Below, piece after piece: positions 33,788 through 42,380 of a stretch of DNA of 64,000 nt. Source of the DNA: Lachnospiraceae bacterium. Its GTDB lineage: Bacteria > Bacillota > Clostridia > Lachnospirales > Lachnospiraceae. The translations under genes were made by a program, and so were the position numbers. Numbering within the stretch: position 1 is the stretch's first letter; each line of letters starts with the position of its first letter. The notes under the pieces were generated by a model. It saw nothing but the letters and a program-made list of their open reading frames with translations, was not told the origin of the DNA and ran no database searches. The DNA is taken from contig JAEEOO010000034.1 of the NCBI GenBank assembly GCA_016284315.1, positions 1 to 64,000 of the forward strand. Direction: 5' to 3'.

Positions 33788-34324
33788 TTATTCCGGTCTG
33801 TCATTTAAATCCTGCTGTAGCTTATCAAGATACGGAACAAGCACGTCACTATCTCTTGGTATTATATAATCAGGATTTAATTCATCATGTCTGAAACTCT
33901 TTCTTCCGCCTTCCTTTGCCCTGTCCCAAAAGAACCTGAGCATCTCGAGAGGCAAATAATAAAGTTCGTCCCTTCCGGTATAGTAGATCAAAAAGAACGC
34001 TATACCGCCCTGCTTTTCAAAATCAATCATGAACTGTACCTGATGTTCATGAATATTCTGAAGCTGAAAAGTATCTGTAGCGCACTCTTTTGCATCAAAA
34101 CATACCGGAATCCCCTGTACCGCTCCTATATAATCCACCGTACTCTTTTGGTCAAAATAAGCAAGTGTTATATGACGGGTTTCCTTGTCGATGGTTATAG
34201 GAGTAATGGGAGTAGGTATCTTTTGGATAAGAGCAAGTCCGCTTTCCAGATATCTTTCATTTGTTTTGTTTATCATGTCTTCCAGCATCGAGCCTCGAAG
34301 ACCGCGCGATTTCCATGTGGACAT
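33788..34324 (-). CDS. recU: Holliday junction resolvase RecU
   Basis: Firmicutes junction-resolving nuclease, working after RuvAB branch migration (genes at the right end of the window). The 178-residue product has the resolvase signature: Glu in the first helix, STVDYIG, the CFDAKEC catalytic block and Gln in HQVQFM. The N terminus is shorter than in Bacillus. No ponA/PBP1 gene, the usual Bacillus neighbour, is adjacent. It begins 14 bases after the CrtI-like gene on the same strand. Confidence 0.92.
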   Translation of the reverse strand: MSTWKSRGLRGSMLEDMINKTNERYLESGLALIQKIPTPITPITIDKETRHITLAYFDQKSTVDYIGAVQGIPVCFDAKECATDTFQLQNIHEHQVQFMIDFEKQGGIAFFLIYYTGRDELYYLPLEMLRFFWDRAKEGGRKSFRHDELNPDYIIPRDSDVLVPYLDKLQQDLNDRPE

Positions 34325-34338
34325 TTATTATCCTCATA

Positions 34339-36006
34339 TTAACGTTTAAGAATTATGGTTTTATCCTTAATAACACCGGCGGCATTATTGATACCGGTCT
34401 TAACCATGTCTATTTTGTCTTTTAAGGCCTGTTTCTTATCTTCTTCAGCTATTATCAGGTTCACAGCATCCTTGCCTGTCTGAGCGGCTGTAGGAAGTCC
34501 TCCCGGATACTTAAGCCAATGTCCGGCCAGAAATACATTTTCTATGCCTTTTATCTCCTGGGACAAAAATGCATTTACGCTTAAAGCCGTAGTTATGAAT
34601 CTCATAAAAGATCCGTGAGTATCATTACATCTTTTAAGATAAGAATACGGTGTCCATATATCAAGCACCTTTATACGGCCTTCATACTGCGGATATTTCA
34701 TCAATATGGCATTAAGGATAGCCTCAGCAATGTTTTGCTTTACGTGTTCGTACTCTGATTTGTCTTTTTCATAAAGACGTTTCCAGTATCTGCAGTCCTT
34801 CTCATATTGATCAAGAGAAACCTGTATTACAGTCTTACCTTTGGGCGCAATATAATCACCGTATTTTCGGTAATTCTTAACACCTATCCGATTATATCTT
34901 TGATATGCCACTTCAAAAGTGCTGCATGGGAAGGTAAGAGAATCCGGTATCTCCTCAAATTCACCATCTACGCTGAAAGCTACCTGAAATGCACTATAAA
35001 AAGTATATTTCAGCCTGTCCTTATAGATTTCCTTTAAAGACAGCGGAGCAAACCTTTTATCTATAAGATTTTTGAAAGTATAATTAACATCGCAGGCAAC
35101 TATTGCATAATCGCAAGGAATTATATCTCCATTTTCAAGGACCACTCCGCTTGCTTTGTGTGGAATGATATCCTGAATATCCGGAATCACCATTTTCTTA
35201 AGCTTGATCTTTTTTACAGGAGTATTTAAAACCAGCTTTCCTCCCAGAGCATTGTAATTATTTACAAGTGTCTCCGCCATTTTTATGGATCCGCCTTCGA
35301 TAATATCACCATTTCCTGCAATATAAAAACTGTAGGCCAGTATAAGCCAATAGGATTCATATTCCTTAGGGCAGAAATCAAGGATCAGCTGCCTTATAAG
35401 CGGACTCTTAAAACGCTTAACCCAGTCCTCATTTCTTAGCCCCATATACTGCATGGATCTTTTAATGAATTCCTTGGGAGATATAACTTTTCTGACCTGA
35501 TCAAGGCCTTCGATTATTTCTTTAGGATTTGTCTTTGGAAAGCTGACAGCATCGTTTGCAATAATAGCAAAATCTATAAAAGAATTGATCTCATCGGCAT
35601 CCTTCGGCGCAAGGGCCAGCATCTCAGCTCTTGTTTTTTCGGGATCAGGCCAAAGATGAACTACTTCACCATAATATTCCGAAGCCCAGAAATAATCTCT
35701 CTTGATTATCTTTGTATCCTTGTTAAGAACACCAAGTTCCTTCCAAAGATCATTGGTAGAAGTTCCCTCCTGAGTACCGGTTAACCAATGGATGCAATTA
35801 TCTATAGCATAACCGTTTCTGTACCAGCCGCTGCAGCTTCCGCCGCCGATACCGGTCTTTTCATAGATCACAGTATCAAACCCTGCTTTTCTTGCAAAAA
35901 TACCTGCACTGAGGCCGGCAACGCCTCCACCAATGATAACAACTTTTTTATCTTTGTATTTATTTATGCTGTTTTCCTGAAGTGTTTGACTTTCCTGAGT
36001 TTCCAT
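34339..36006 (-). CDS. FAD-dependent oxidoreductase, phytoene desaturase (CrtI)-like
   Basis: A 555-residue flavoprotein. The dinucleotide-binding motif VVIIGGGVAGLSAG starts near residue 22, and a second conserved block near the C terminus (AGHWLKYPGGLPTAAQTGKDA) is typical of the phytoene dehydrogenase/retinol saturase-like family. No carotenoid genes are nearby, so the substrate is open; such proteins in Clostridia are often only named NAD(P)/FAD-dependent oxidoreductase. The first 47 bases overlap the end of the upstream pseudouridine synthase gene. No later start codon exists before the FAD motif, so the overlap is real or the start is non-standard. Confidence 0.85.
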   Translation of the reverse strand: METQESQTLQENSINKYKDKKVVIIGGGVAGLSAGIFARKAGFDTVIYEKTGIGGGSCSGWYRNGYAIDNCIHWLTGTQEGTSTNDLWKELGVLNKDTKIIKRDYFWASEYYGEVVHLWPDPEKTRAEMLALAPKDADEINSFIDFAIIANDAVSFPKTNPKEIIEGLDQVRKVISPKEFIKRSMQYMGLRNEDWVKRFKSPLIRQLILDFCPKEYESYWLILAYSFYIAGNGDIIEGGSIKMAETLVNNYNALGGKLVLNTPVKKIKLKKMVIPDIQDIIPHKASGVVLENGDIIPCDYAIVACDVNYTFKNLIDKRFAPLSLKEIYKDRLKYTFYSAFQVAFSVDGEFEEIPDSLTFPCSTFEVAYQRYNRIGVKNYRKYGDYIAPKGKTVIQVSLDQYEKDCRYWKRLYEKDKSEYEHVKQNIAEAILNAILMKYPQYEGRIKVLDIWTPYSYLKRCNDTHGSFMRFITTALSVNAFLSQEIKGIENVFLAGHWLKYPGGLPTAAQTGKDAVNLIIAEEDKKQALKDKIDMVKTGINNAAGVIKDKTIILKR

Positions 36007-37012
36007 TTTCCAATTTGTTTAACCTGTCATTAAGTAATTTAGAATAAGGAATAACAATCTCTTTACCGGCCAGTCTTTCAAAGCCGTTACTTAAATATTC
36101 TATATCGGGAAATACAAGTCTGTAGGCCTGAAGTATCTGATATTTTAGGCCTTTATCTTCGGCTCCGTACTTCTTATCGCCAAAGATCGGATGACCTAAA
36201 GCAGCAAGTTGAGCCCTAATCTGATGGGGCTTTCCGGTGTGAAGATTAACCTCTAAAAGCGTGGCATTTTCATAAACTTTTAAAGGCTTAAAATCAGTTT
36301 CTATGTTTGCCTCAAGATCATCTTTTGAAAGATTTTTAATAAAGGATTTATTTTGTTTACTGTCTTTTTGTAGAATTCCTCGTGCTTTAAAGGGTTTATC
36401 CATTTTTCCGTGAGCTAAAGTAACGTAATACTTTTCGATATGACCGGTACGGATTATCTCAGACATCGTCTGAAGTCCCGATAAGCTTTTACCGCAAATT
36501 AGAAGCCCACTGGTATTACGATCAAGCCTGTTACAAATAGAGGGCTTAAAAGTCTTTAAATTCTCTTTTGTAAGGCTTCCTGTTTCCAGTAAATGATCGA
36601 TAAGCCATTCATTTACACTGTAATCAGTATTAACAGCTTTCTGTGATAACATTCCTGCCGGTTTATCAACGATAACGATATCATCGTCTTCATAAACAAT
36701 AACCGGATTAAGCTTATTTAATTCGGTTTTCTTGCCTGAAGAAACATTAGGGGACGAATTCTCATTTGACCCTGCAGCCCCCGCAAGACCTGAACCTGAT
36801 AATTTCACAAAGGTTTCATCCGAAAAGAAACTTTCAATAGTATCACCGATGGATATGATCTCGGATCCTTCAGATTTCTTTCCGTTTAGGGTTATATTCT
36901 TTTTTCTTAGCATTTTATAAATGAGACTTTTGGGGGCTTCCGGTAAATACTTTACAAGAAACTTATCCAGCCTTTGGTTAGCCTCATTCTTTCCTACCGT
37001 GAATTTCTGCAT
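35960..37012 (-). CDS. RluA/RluC family pseudouridine synthase
   Basis: RNA pseudouridine synthase with an N-terminal S4 domain (about residues 12-70) and a catalytic domain with CNRLDRNTSG, whose Asp is the nucleophile. A Ser/Gly/Asn-rich spacer (around residues 75-105) separates the domains, longer than usual. The layout is most like RluC, which modifies 23S rRNA. The 350-residue product ends in a polar tail that overlaps the next gene by 47 bases. It starts 12 bases after the small membrane protein gene. Confidence 0.92.
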   Translation of the reverse strand: MQKFTVGKNEANQRLDKFLVKYLPEAPKSLIYKMLRKKNITLNGKKSEGSEIISIGDTIESFFSDETFVKLSGSGLAGAAGSNENSSPNVSSGKKTELNKLNPVIVYEDDDIVIVDKPAGMLSQKAVNTDYSVNEWLIDHLLETGSLTKENLKTFKPSICNRLDRNTSGLLICGKSLSGLQTMSEIIRTGHIEKYYVTLAHGKMDKPFKARGILQKDSKQNKSFIKNLSKDDLEANIETDFKPLKVYENATLLEVNLHTGKPHQIRAQLAALGHPIFGDKKYGAEDKGLKYQILQAYRLVFPDIEYLSNGFERLAGKEIVIPYSKLLNDRLNKLENGNSGKSNTSGKQHK

Positions 37013-37024
37013 TAATATAAACCT

Positions 37025-37606
37025 TTATAAAGAAATGCTGTGAAGTACTTGGATAATTCCTGCTTCATTTCCAACGGTGCTTGTCTGCTTAATACTTTCC
37101 AAGCGTTCCAGATACTTTTTCTTATCTGTAAAAACCTTAATTGTAAGATCTTTATAATTTTCAGCCTTAAGGTATTTGCTGATATGATCAGAAAAGGCGG
37201 CTTCCGGGAAATCGGACTTAAAAGCGTATGCGATGATACATCCGCCATGGACAGCAAGATGCTCGACGCGAAAGTTTTTATCGTATGAAGTAAAGACATT
37301 ATCAAAGCTACATACAAGTCCATCTGATGCTTTTTCAAATTCATCGGACAAAGCCTTATCATATGTCCTGTATCTTATGAACATGATCATATTCACTGCG
37401 CTTTTTGCTGCAGGTAAACATCCTAAAACCGCTACAACAGTTAAGAGATTCTTATTGGTATGAGTAGTAAAATATCCAATAAGATAAACAGCTGCAGAAA
37501 GTGCAAAGAAAAGAACTGTTCTTAAGATCTCGTATACCCTTTGGTTATTGAGATAATTCTTCTCTCCTTTATATTTTTCACTGCTGAATAATCGCATTAA
37601 TTTCAT
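37025..37606 (-). CDS. Uncharacterised two-helix membrane protein
   Basis: A protein of about 193 residues with two transmembrane segments (about residues 24-44 and 52-74) and a soluble C-terminal part of some 115 residues with alternating hydrophobic strands. I do not recognise the family. The start is uncertain: ATGs at 37606 and 37597 both lie inside the end of the RsuA-like gene, and neither has a well-placed ribosome site. The frame continues upstream only as a shadow of that gene. It lies between two pseudouridine synthase genes with coupled spacing, so it is co-transcribed with them. Confidence 0.65.
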   Translation of the reverse strand: MKLMRLFSSEKYKGEKNYLNNQRVYEILRTVLFFALSAAVYLIGYFTTHTNKNLLTVVAVLGCLPAAKSAVNMIMFIRYRTYDKALSDEFEKASDGLVCSFDNVFTSYDKNFRVEHLAVHGGCIIAYAFKSDFPEAAFSDHISKYLKAENYKDLTIKVFTDKKKYLERLESIKQTSTVGNEAGIIQVLHSISL

Positions 37607-38276
37607 CTTCTGTAAGTTCTCTCCAATCGCCGTAATCCATATCATCAGGAAGTTTAAGTCCTCCAAAGCTGATCCTTTCAAGAGAAACAACTTCGTTATT
37701 AACCGCTTCAAGCATGCGCTTGACCTGATGGTAGCGGCCTTCATGTATCGTTAAATGAAGAAATCCGTCTTCATCTACAAAAGCTTTAGCCGGAAGGGTA
37801 ATATCATCATCACCGATGTCTACTCCTTCTTCAAGCTTTTTTAAATCTTCACCTGTAAGCTTATCCCTTGTACCAACAAGATATGTTTTATCTACATGAT
37901 ACTTAGGACTTAAAAGCCTATGGGACAGTTCTCCGTCGTTACAGATAAGCAAAAGCCCTGTAGTATCTTTATCGAGCCTTCCTACAGGGAAAAGGTCCTT
38001 TGCAGGAAGAGGATTAATAAGATCCATAACTGTTTTTGCTTTCTTATCCTGAGTGGCAGTAACTACATCTCCGGGTTTATTTAATAGGATATAAATAAAC
38101 TTTCTGTAGTTAACCTTAGTACCCTTAAAGCAGATGTCGTCTTCTGTTTCATTAACGGCAATATCACTCTTCTTTACAACCGTTCCGTTAACCGTAACAA
38201 AGCCTTTTTTTACAAGGTCTTTTATCTGGGATCTGGTTCCAATATTACATTCACTTAAAAATTTATCTAATCGCAT
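37578..38276 (-). CDS. RsuA-family pseudouridine synthase
   Basis: Modifies a specific uridine of ribosomal RNA, in RsuA the 16S rRNA position 516. The 232-residue product has an N-terminal S4 domain (MRLDKFLSE) and the family catalytic motif GRLDKDTTG near residue 100, followed by GRYHQVKRM. GRLD rather than HRLD separates the RsuA/RluB/E/F group from RluA. Size favours RsuA. No obvious ribosome site precedes the ATG. A terminator lies 13 bases upstream, so it begins a new unit or depends on read-through. Confidence 0.9.
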   Translation of the reverse strand: MRLDKFLSECNIGTRSQIKDLVKKGFVTVNGTVVKKSDIAVNETEDDICFKGTKVNYRKFIYILLNKPGDVVTATQDKKAKTVMDLINPLPAKDLFPVGRLDKDTTGLLLICNDGELSHRLLSPKYHVDKTYLVGTRDKLTGEDLKKLEEGVDIGDDDITLPAKAFVDEDGFLHLTIHEGRYHQVKRMLEAVNNEVVSLERISFGGLKLPDDMDYGDWRELTEDEINAIIQQ

Positions 38277-38288
38277 TTACCTATAATC

Positions 38289-38323
38289 AAAAATCACCGG
38301 CCCCACAGAATGTGAAACCGGTG
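38289..38323 (-). terminator. Intrinsic terminator after the coiled-coil gene
   Basis: On the - strand CACCGG pairs with CCGGTG around an inner CACA/TGTG helix and is followed by ATTTTTG. It ends the rsmD-coaD-coiled-coil run before the RsuA-like gene. Confidence 0.68.
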
Positions 38324-38338
38324 TAATAAACTATAAAT

Positions 38339-38929
38339 TTACTGTTGTTCCTGTTCCGGAGCCACTGTCTCTTCAGCAACCATCTCAATTTCTTCGGGAT
38401 GTAACTGTTTATGGTCCTCACGAATATTATTAGCATATGTATTTAAAGTATTGATGAGGCCGGTATAGTGGTCTGTACAAGCCTTGCTGGAAGAATCAAA
38501 AATATTTTCAAGGTAAACCATAACATCTTCCATGTACTGGGTAGCAGCATCCCTCAGCTCGTTAGCCTGCTGTGTTGCGGTATCAACAATATTCTGAGCC
38601 TGATTCTTAGCCATTAGGATAACTTCATCGGCCTGCTCATATGCTCTTCTCATGATAACATTCTCGCTGACAAGCTCATCAGACTGAACTACCGAATCAT
38701 CAAGAAGCTTTTTAGCTCTGGTCTTGGCGTCAGTATAAATTGCTTCCTGTCTCGCGATGATCTTGCGGCATTTATCGATTTCTTCGGGAGCTTTACGTCT
38801 GAGATCACGAAGAAACTCTTCCATCTTGTCTCTATTACAAACAATTTCGGTAGAGGACATAAACTTACCTTTGCAGTTGCTTATGTACTCTTCCATTTCG
38901 TCGATTACCTGAAAAATCTGACTATCCAT
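38339..38929 (-). CDS. Coiled-coil protein, DivIVA/ATPase-subunit-H-like
   Basis: A 196-residue, almost fully helical, charged protein with long predicted coiled coils (about residues 45-150) rich in Ala, Glu, Gln and Arg, and an acidic Glu/Gln-rich C-terminal tail. There is no signal peptide or membrane helix. Similar proteins, often labelled ATPase or DivIVA-like, follow coaD in Lachnospiraceae. The N-terminal 25 residues resemble the membrane-binding start of DivIVA-type scaffolds only weakly. It begins 21 bases after coaD. A scaffold role in division or envelope organisation is a guess. Confidence 0.72.
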   Translation of the reverse strand: MDSQIFQVIDEMEEYISNCKGKFMSSTEIVCNRDKMEEFLRDLRRKAPEEIDKCRKIIARQEAIYTDAKTRAKKLLDDSVVQSDELVSENVIMRRAYEQADEVILMAKNQAQNIVDTATQQANELRDAATQYMEDVMVYLENIFDSSSKACTDHYTGLINTLNTYANNIREDHKQLHPEEIEMVAEETVAPEQEQQ

Positions 38930-38950
38930 TTTTCTCTCTCTAAGCTTTCT

Positions 38951-39436
38951 TTATTTATTGTTATACTTCTCATGAATCATATCAGCTACGTAGGTCGGTA
39001 CGGTTTTACTGATATCTCCGCCGAAATAAGCAATTTCTTTGACGCCTGATGAACTGAGATAAGAATACTCAAGCGAGGTAGATAAGAATATGGTATCAAG
39101 CTTTCCGCCGGATAAAACTCTGTTGGTCTGGGCCAACTGAAGTTCATATTCAAAGTCGGTAACGGCACGAAGTCCTCTTACCGCAACATGAAGATCGTTT
39201 TTCTGAGCGTAATCACATAACAATCCACTAAAAGAATCGACCTGAACGTTCTCCAGCCCCTCAGTCGCTTTCTTTAATATTTTAACACGCTCCTCTACTG
39301 AAAACAATGGGTTCTTTTCTTTATTATTGAGCACTGCAACGATCAATATATCAAACATTTCAGATGCTCTTTTAATAATATCCAAATGTCCCAAAGTCAT
39401 TGGATCGAAGCTTCCGGGATAAACAGCTCTTTTCAT
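38951..39436 (-). CDS. coaD: Phosphopantetheine adenylyltransferase
   Basis: Transfers AMP to 4'-phosphopantetheine, the fourth step of coenzyme A synthesis. The 161-residue product has the nucleotidyltransferase motif [12 protein letters not shown] at the N terminus, RGLR near residue 90 and the YSYLSSS stretch near 125. The gene follows rsmD by 22 bases, the classic rsmD-coaD pair of bacteria. Confidence 0.97.
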   Translation of the reverse strand: MKRAVYPGSFDPMTLGHLDIIKRASEMFDILIVAVLNNKEKNPLFSVEERVKILKKATEGLENVQVDSFSGLLCDYAQKNDLHVAVRGLRAVTDFEYELQLAQTNRVLSGGKLDTIFLSTSLEYSYLSSSGVKEIAYFGGDISKTVPTYVADMIHEKYNNK

Positions 39437-39458
39437 ATGAGCCCCCTTTCAAATACAA

Positions 39459-40013
39459 CTACTGCTCCGTTTTTCTTAAGAATACATGTTTATTGTTTTT
39501 GTATTCTTTAACTCTTGTGATCTCATAGCCGAGATCCGTCACATAATCAAAATCTGTATGAAGATCGGCCTCAACGATTATAAGGGTTTCTTCATCACAG
39601 TATTTGGCATTCTTAAGCAGTTCCAGAATGCTCTTTTCAATGCCCTTTTCATAGGGCGGATCCATGAAGATTATATCAACATGTTTCTCAAAAATATTAT
39701 AGATAGCCGAAGCGGCATCCGTCTTAAATACTATAGCACGGTCAGTGAATTTCGTAAATGCAAGATTCTCATTGATACAGGCATTTGCGGCTGCGCTGTT
39801 ATCGATAAAATAAGCTTTTCTGGCACCGCGGCTGAGAGCCTCGATACCGATCCCGCCGCTTCCCGCAAATATATCTACGAATACACACTCGGGAATATCA
39901 CCCTGCAAAATATTAAACAGAGTTTCTTTTATTCTGTCCTGGGTAGGTCTGGTATCCATTCCTGCCGGAGTCTTAAGAGGCATGCTTCTTGCTGTTCCTG
40001 CTATTACTCTCAT
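39459..40013 (-). CDS. rsmD: 16S rRNA (guanine(966)-N(2))-methyltransferase RsmD
   Basis: SAM-dependent methyltransferase acting on 16S rRNA in assembled 30S precursors. The N-terminal RVIAGTARSMPL block, the SAM loop DIFAGSGGIGIEALSRG near residue 45 and the catalytic DPPYEKG near 118 are visible. I place the start at the ATG at 40013, seven bases after AAAGGAG; an ATG two codons upstream is too close to that site. It is followed by coaD and preceded by the topoisomerase A gene. Confidence 0.95.
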   Translation of the reverse strand: MRVIAGTARSMPLKTPAGMDTRPTQDRIKETLFNILQGDIPECVFVDIFAGSGGIGIEALSRGARKAYFIDNSAAANACINENLAFTKFTDRAIVFKTDAASAIYNIFEKHVDIIFMDPPYEKGIEKSILELLKNAKYCDEETLIIVEADLHTDFDYVTDLGYEITRVKEYKNNKHVFLRKTEQ

Positions 40014-40037
40014 AGGCATTCTCCTTTAAATGTAGAA

Positions 40038-42272
40038 CTATTTTATTTTAGTTCCCTTTGCATCACGCTTCTGAAGCTTAACGGTATTAAGAACGATATT
40101 GTGACCGTTATGTTCAACAAAAGCTTCGTCCTGTGCATGTGTAAGGAATACTTCCTCAACAACGTCCTTGCCGTCAAGTTTCATTCCTCTTACGCCCTGT
40201 GAAACCTTCTTGAAAAGAGAGATCTCCTCAATCTGGAAACGAAGGAAATATCCGTTCTTTGACTTCATGATGATATTCTTTTCATCAGTCAAAGGTAAAA
40301 CTGCAGCTACTTCATCTTTATCAGTAAGCTTTGTGGATGCGATAGTCTTTCTGGTTGTCTCAAATTCAAGTCCCTGAACAACCTTAACCAGACCGTTCTT
40401 TGAAGCAAAGAGAAGTCTTCCCTGTACCATCTCGTCCATGTTGCAGACATAAACGATATTTCCGTTATCAGCATTGTAATTGGAAACATTGTCTACAGGT
40501 GTTCCCTTATCACGAAGCTTTGACATGGGAAGATCGAGAGCCTTGATAACATGCATCTGACCGTCTTCCGTAAACATTGCTATGCGGCCATTGTTCTTAA
40601 CAGTGAAACAATACTTAAACTCGGTAAGGCAAGCCTGCTCATTTCGCTCATAGGTATTCTTATCAATAAGCTTGGCATATCCGAAACGATCCATAAGGTA
40701 ATAAACATCCATTACCTCAAATTCTTTCTCTTTATAGACCGCTTCCTCTGCATTTTCGATAGCAGTCTTTCTCTCTTTTCCGAATTCCTTCTTGAGCTGA
40801 TCGAGTTCTTTGATGATAACTGCCACCATGGAATCTTTTCTATCAAGAATATCCTCGTATTTATAAATATTGGCAAGAGTCTCGTCATGCTCTTTGATAA
40901 GGGCATCAAGTTCAAGACCGATCAACTTATAGAGTCTCATCTCAAGGATGGCATTTGCCTGACGCTCGGTAAACTGAAGCTGTTCTGCCATGATCTTTGA
41001 CTCTTTGGATTTAAAGTTGATTCCGTCAGTCTTACCCAAAGTAAGGCAATCCTTTGCCATCTGGCGGTCCTTGGAACCACGAAGGATCTCTATGATAAGA
41101 TCAATAACATTAACAGCCTTAATAAGACCTTCCTGTACTTCCTTACGTTCCTTCTCTTTTTCAAGAAGGTTGTTGTACTTACGGGTATTGATCTCATACT
41201 GGAAATCAACGCACGCCTTGATAACCGACTTAAGACCCATGATCTCGGGACGTCCGTCAGCGATGGCAAGCATATTTACACCGAAAGTATCTTCCAGCTT
41301 TGTCTTTTTATAAAGTAAGTTAACGAAGTTCTCAGCATCAGAGTCCCTGCGAAGTTCGATAACAATTCTGATACCTTCTTTTGAAGACTGGTTTGAAATA
41401 TCAACGATATCCTGGGTCTTCTTGGTATCGGCAAGGGAAGCAACATCCTGAAGAAACTTGGCGATATTGGCACCGATCATGGTGTAAGGGATCTCGGTAA
41501 TAACGACATTTATATGTCCGCCCTTAGCTTTTTCGATCTCAACCTTACCGCGGAGTTTGATCTTACCTGATCCGGTCTCATAGATATCAAGGAGTTCATC
41601 TTCATTGATAACGATTCCTCCGGTAGGAAAATCAGGTCCCTTGATGTATTTCATCAATTCTTTAGTGGTGATATTCTCATCACGCATATAAGCCTTGGTG
41701 GCTTCGATTACTTCCCCAAGATTGTGAGGAGGGATATTGGTTGCCATACCAACTGCGATACCCTCAGATCCGTTAACAAGGATATTGGGTATCTTAACGG
41801 GAAGAACCGATGGTTCTTTTTCAGTCTCATCAAAGTTGGGTATGAAATCAACGATATCTTTATCAAGGTCAGCCAAAAATGCTTCCTGTGTGATCTTCTG
41901 AAGCCTTGCCTCGGTGTAACGCATTGCAGCGGCACCGTCACCTTCAATGTTACCGAAGTTACCGTGTCCGTCAACAAGCGGTAAGCCCTTCTTAAAATCC
42001 TGGGCCATTACAACGAGTGAATCGTAAATTGAAGAGTCGCCGTGGGGGTGATATTTACCCATTGTATCGCCGACGATACGTGCGCTCTTTCTGTAAGGCT
42101 TATCATATCTTATTCCGAGTTCGCTCATATCATAAAGTACACGTCTCTGAACGGGTTTAAGACCGTCACGGACATCGGGAAGAGCTCTGGCAACGATAAC
42201 ACTCATGGCGTAATCCACGAAGGCACGCTGCATTTCCTCGGAGTATTCGGTTTTTATAATTCTTTCTTCCAT
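40038..42272 (-). CDS. Type IIA topoisomerase subunit A (GyrA/ParC family)
   Basis: DNA cleavage-religation subunit that works with the subunit B encoded upstream. The 744-residue product has the conserved [13 protein letters not shown] stretch (quinolone-contact region) and the active-site Tyr in RYTEARL near residue 122. The C-terminal beta-pinwheel domain is present but I see no QRRGGKG GyrA-box; the nearest is SQGVRGMKL. Together with a length close to ParC, this favours a topoisomerase IV-like paralogue over the gyrase beside dnaA, but the distinction is not certain. The start is the ATG at 42272. Confidence 0.88.
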   Translation of the reverse strand: MEERIIKTEYSEEMQRAFVDYAMSVIVARALPDVRDGLKPVQRRVLYDMSELGIRYDKPYRKSARIVGDTMGKYHPHGDSSIYDSLVVMAQDFKKGLPLVDGHGNFGNIEGDGAAAMRYTEARLQKITQEAFLADLDKDIVDFIPNFDETEKEPSVLPVKIPNILVNGSEGIAVGMATNIPPHNLGEVIEATKAYMRDENITTKELMKYIKGPDFPTGGIVINEDELLDIYETGSGKIKLRGKVEIEKAKGGHINVVITEIPYTMIGANIAKFLQDVASLADTKKTQDIVDISNQSSKEGIRIVIELRRDSDAENFVNLLYKKTKLEDTFGVNMLAIADGRPEIMGLKSVIKACVDFQYEINTRKYNNLLEKEKERKEVQEGLIKAVNVIDLIIEILRGSKDRQMAKDCLTLGKTDGINFKSKESKIMAEQLQFTERQANAILEMRLYKLIGLELDALIKEHDETLANIYKYEDILDRKDSMVAVIIKELDQLKKEFGKERKTAIENAEEAVYKEKEFEVMDVYYLMDRFGYAKLIDKNTYERNEQACLTEFKYCFTVKNNGRIAMFTEDGQMHVIKALDLPMSKLRDKGTPVDNVSNYNADNGNIVYVCNMDEMVQGRLLFASKNGLVKVVQGLEFETTRKTIASTKLTDKDEVAAVLPLTDEKNIIMKSKNGYFLRFQIEEISLFKKVSQGVRGMKLDGKDVVEEVFLTHAQDEAFVEHNGHNIVLNTVKLQKRDAKGTKIK

Positions 42273-42297
42273 GTTTTTTTCTCTCAATATAGAAGTG

Positions 42298-42345
42298 TTA
42301 TTTTAAAATCCTAGTCACGGCGCCTAGCGATGATATATTCTTCAC
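42298..42345 (-). CDS. Possible 15-codon peptide ORF between the topoisomerase genes
   Basis: A GTG-started frame of 15 codons (MKNISSLGAVTRILK) lies in the 108-base gap between the subunit B stop and the subunit A start. GAGAGG stands seven bases before the start, a proper ribosome site, while subunit A itself has only a weak one. It ends 25 bases before the subunit A ATG. It could be a translated leader that tunes subunit A expression, or chance. Confidence 0.25.
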   Translation of the reverse strand: MKNISSLGAVTRILK

Positions 42346-42380
42346 TCACACACCTCTCGCCTGATTAAGATATTTTAACT

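Noticed and set aside
39486-40202. 238-residue open frame on the + strand across rsmD and the topoisomerase A gene
   Set aside because: Antisense to two well-supported genes, spans their boundary, and shows no motif.
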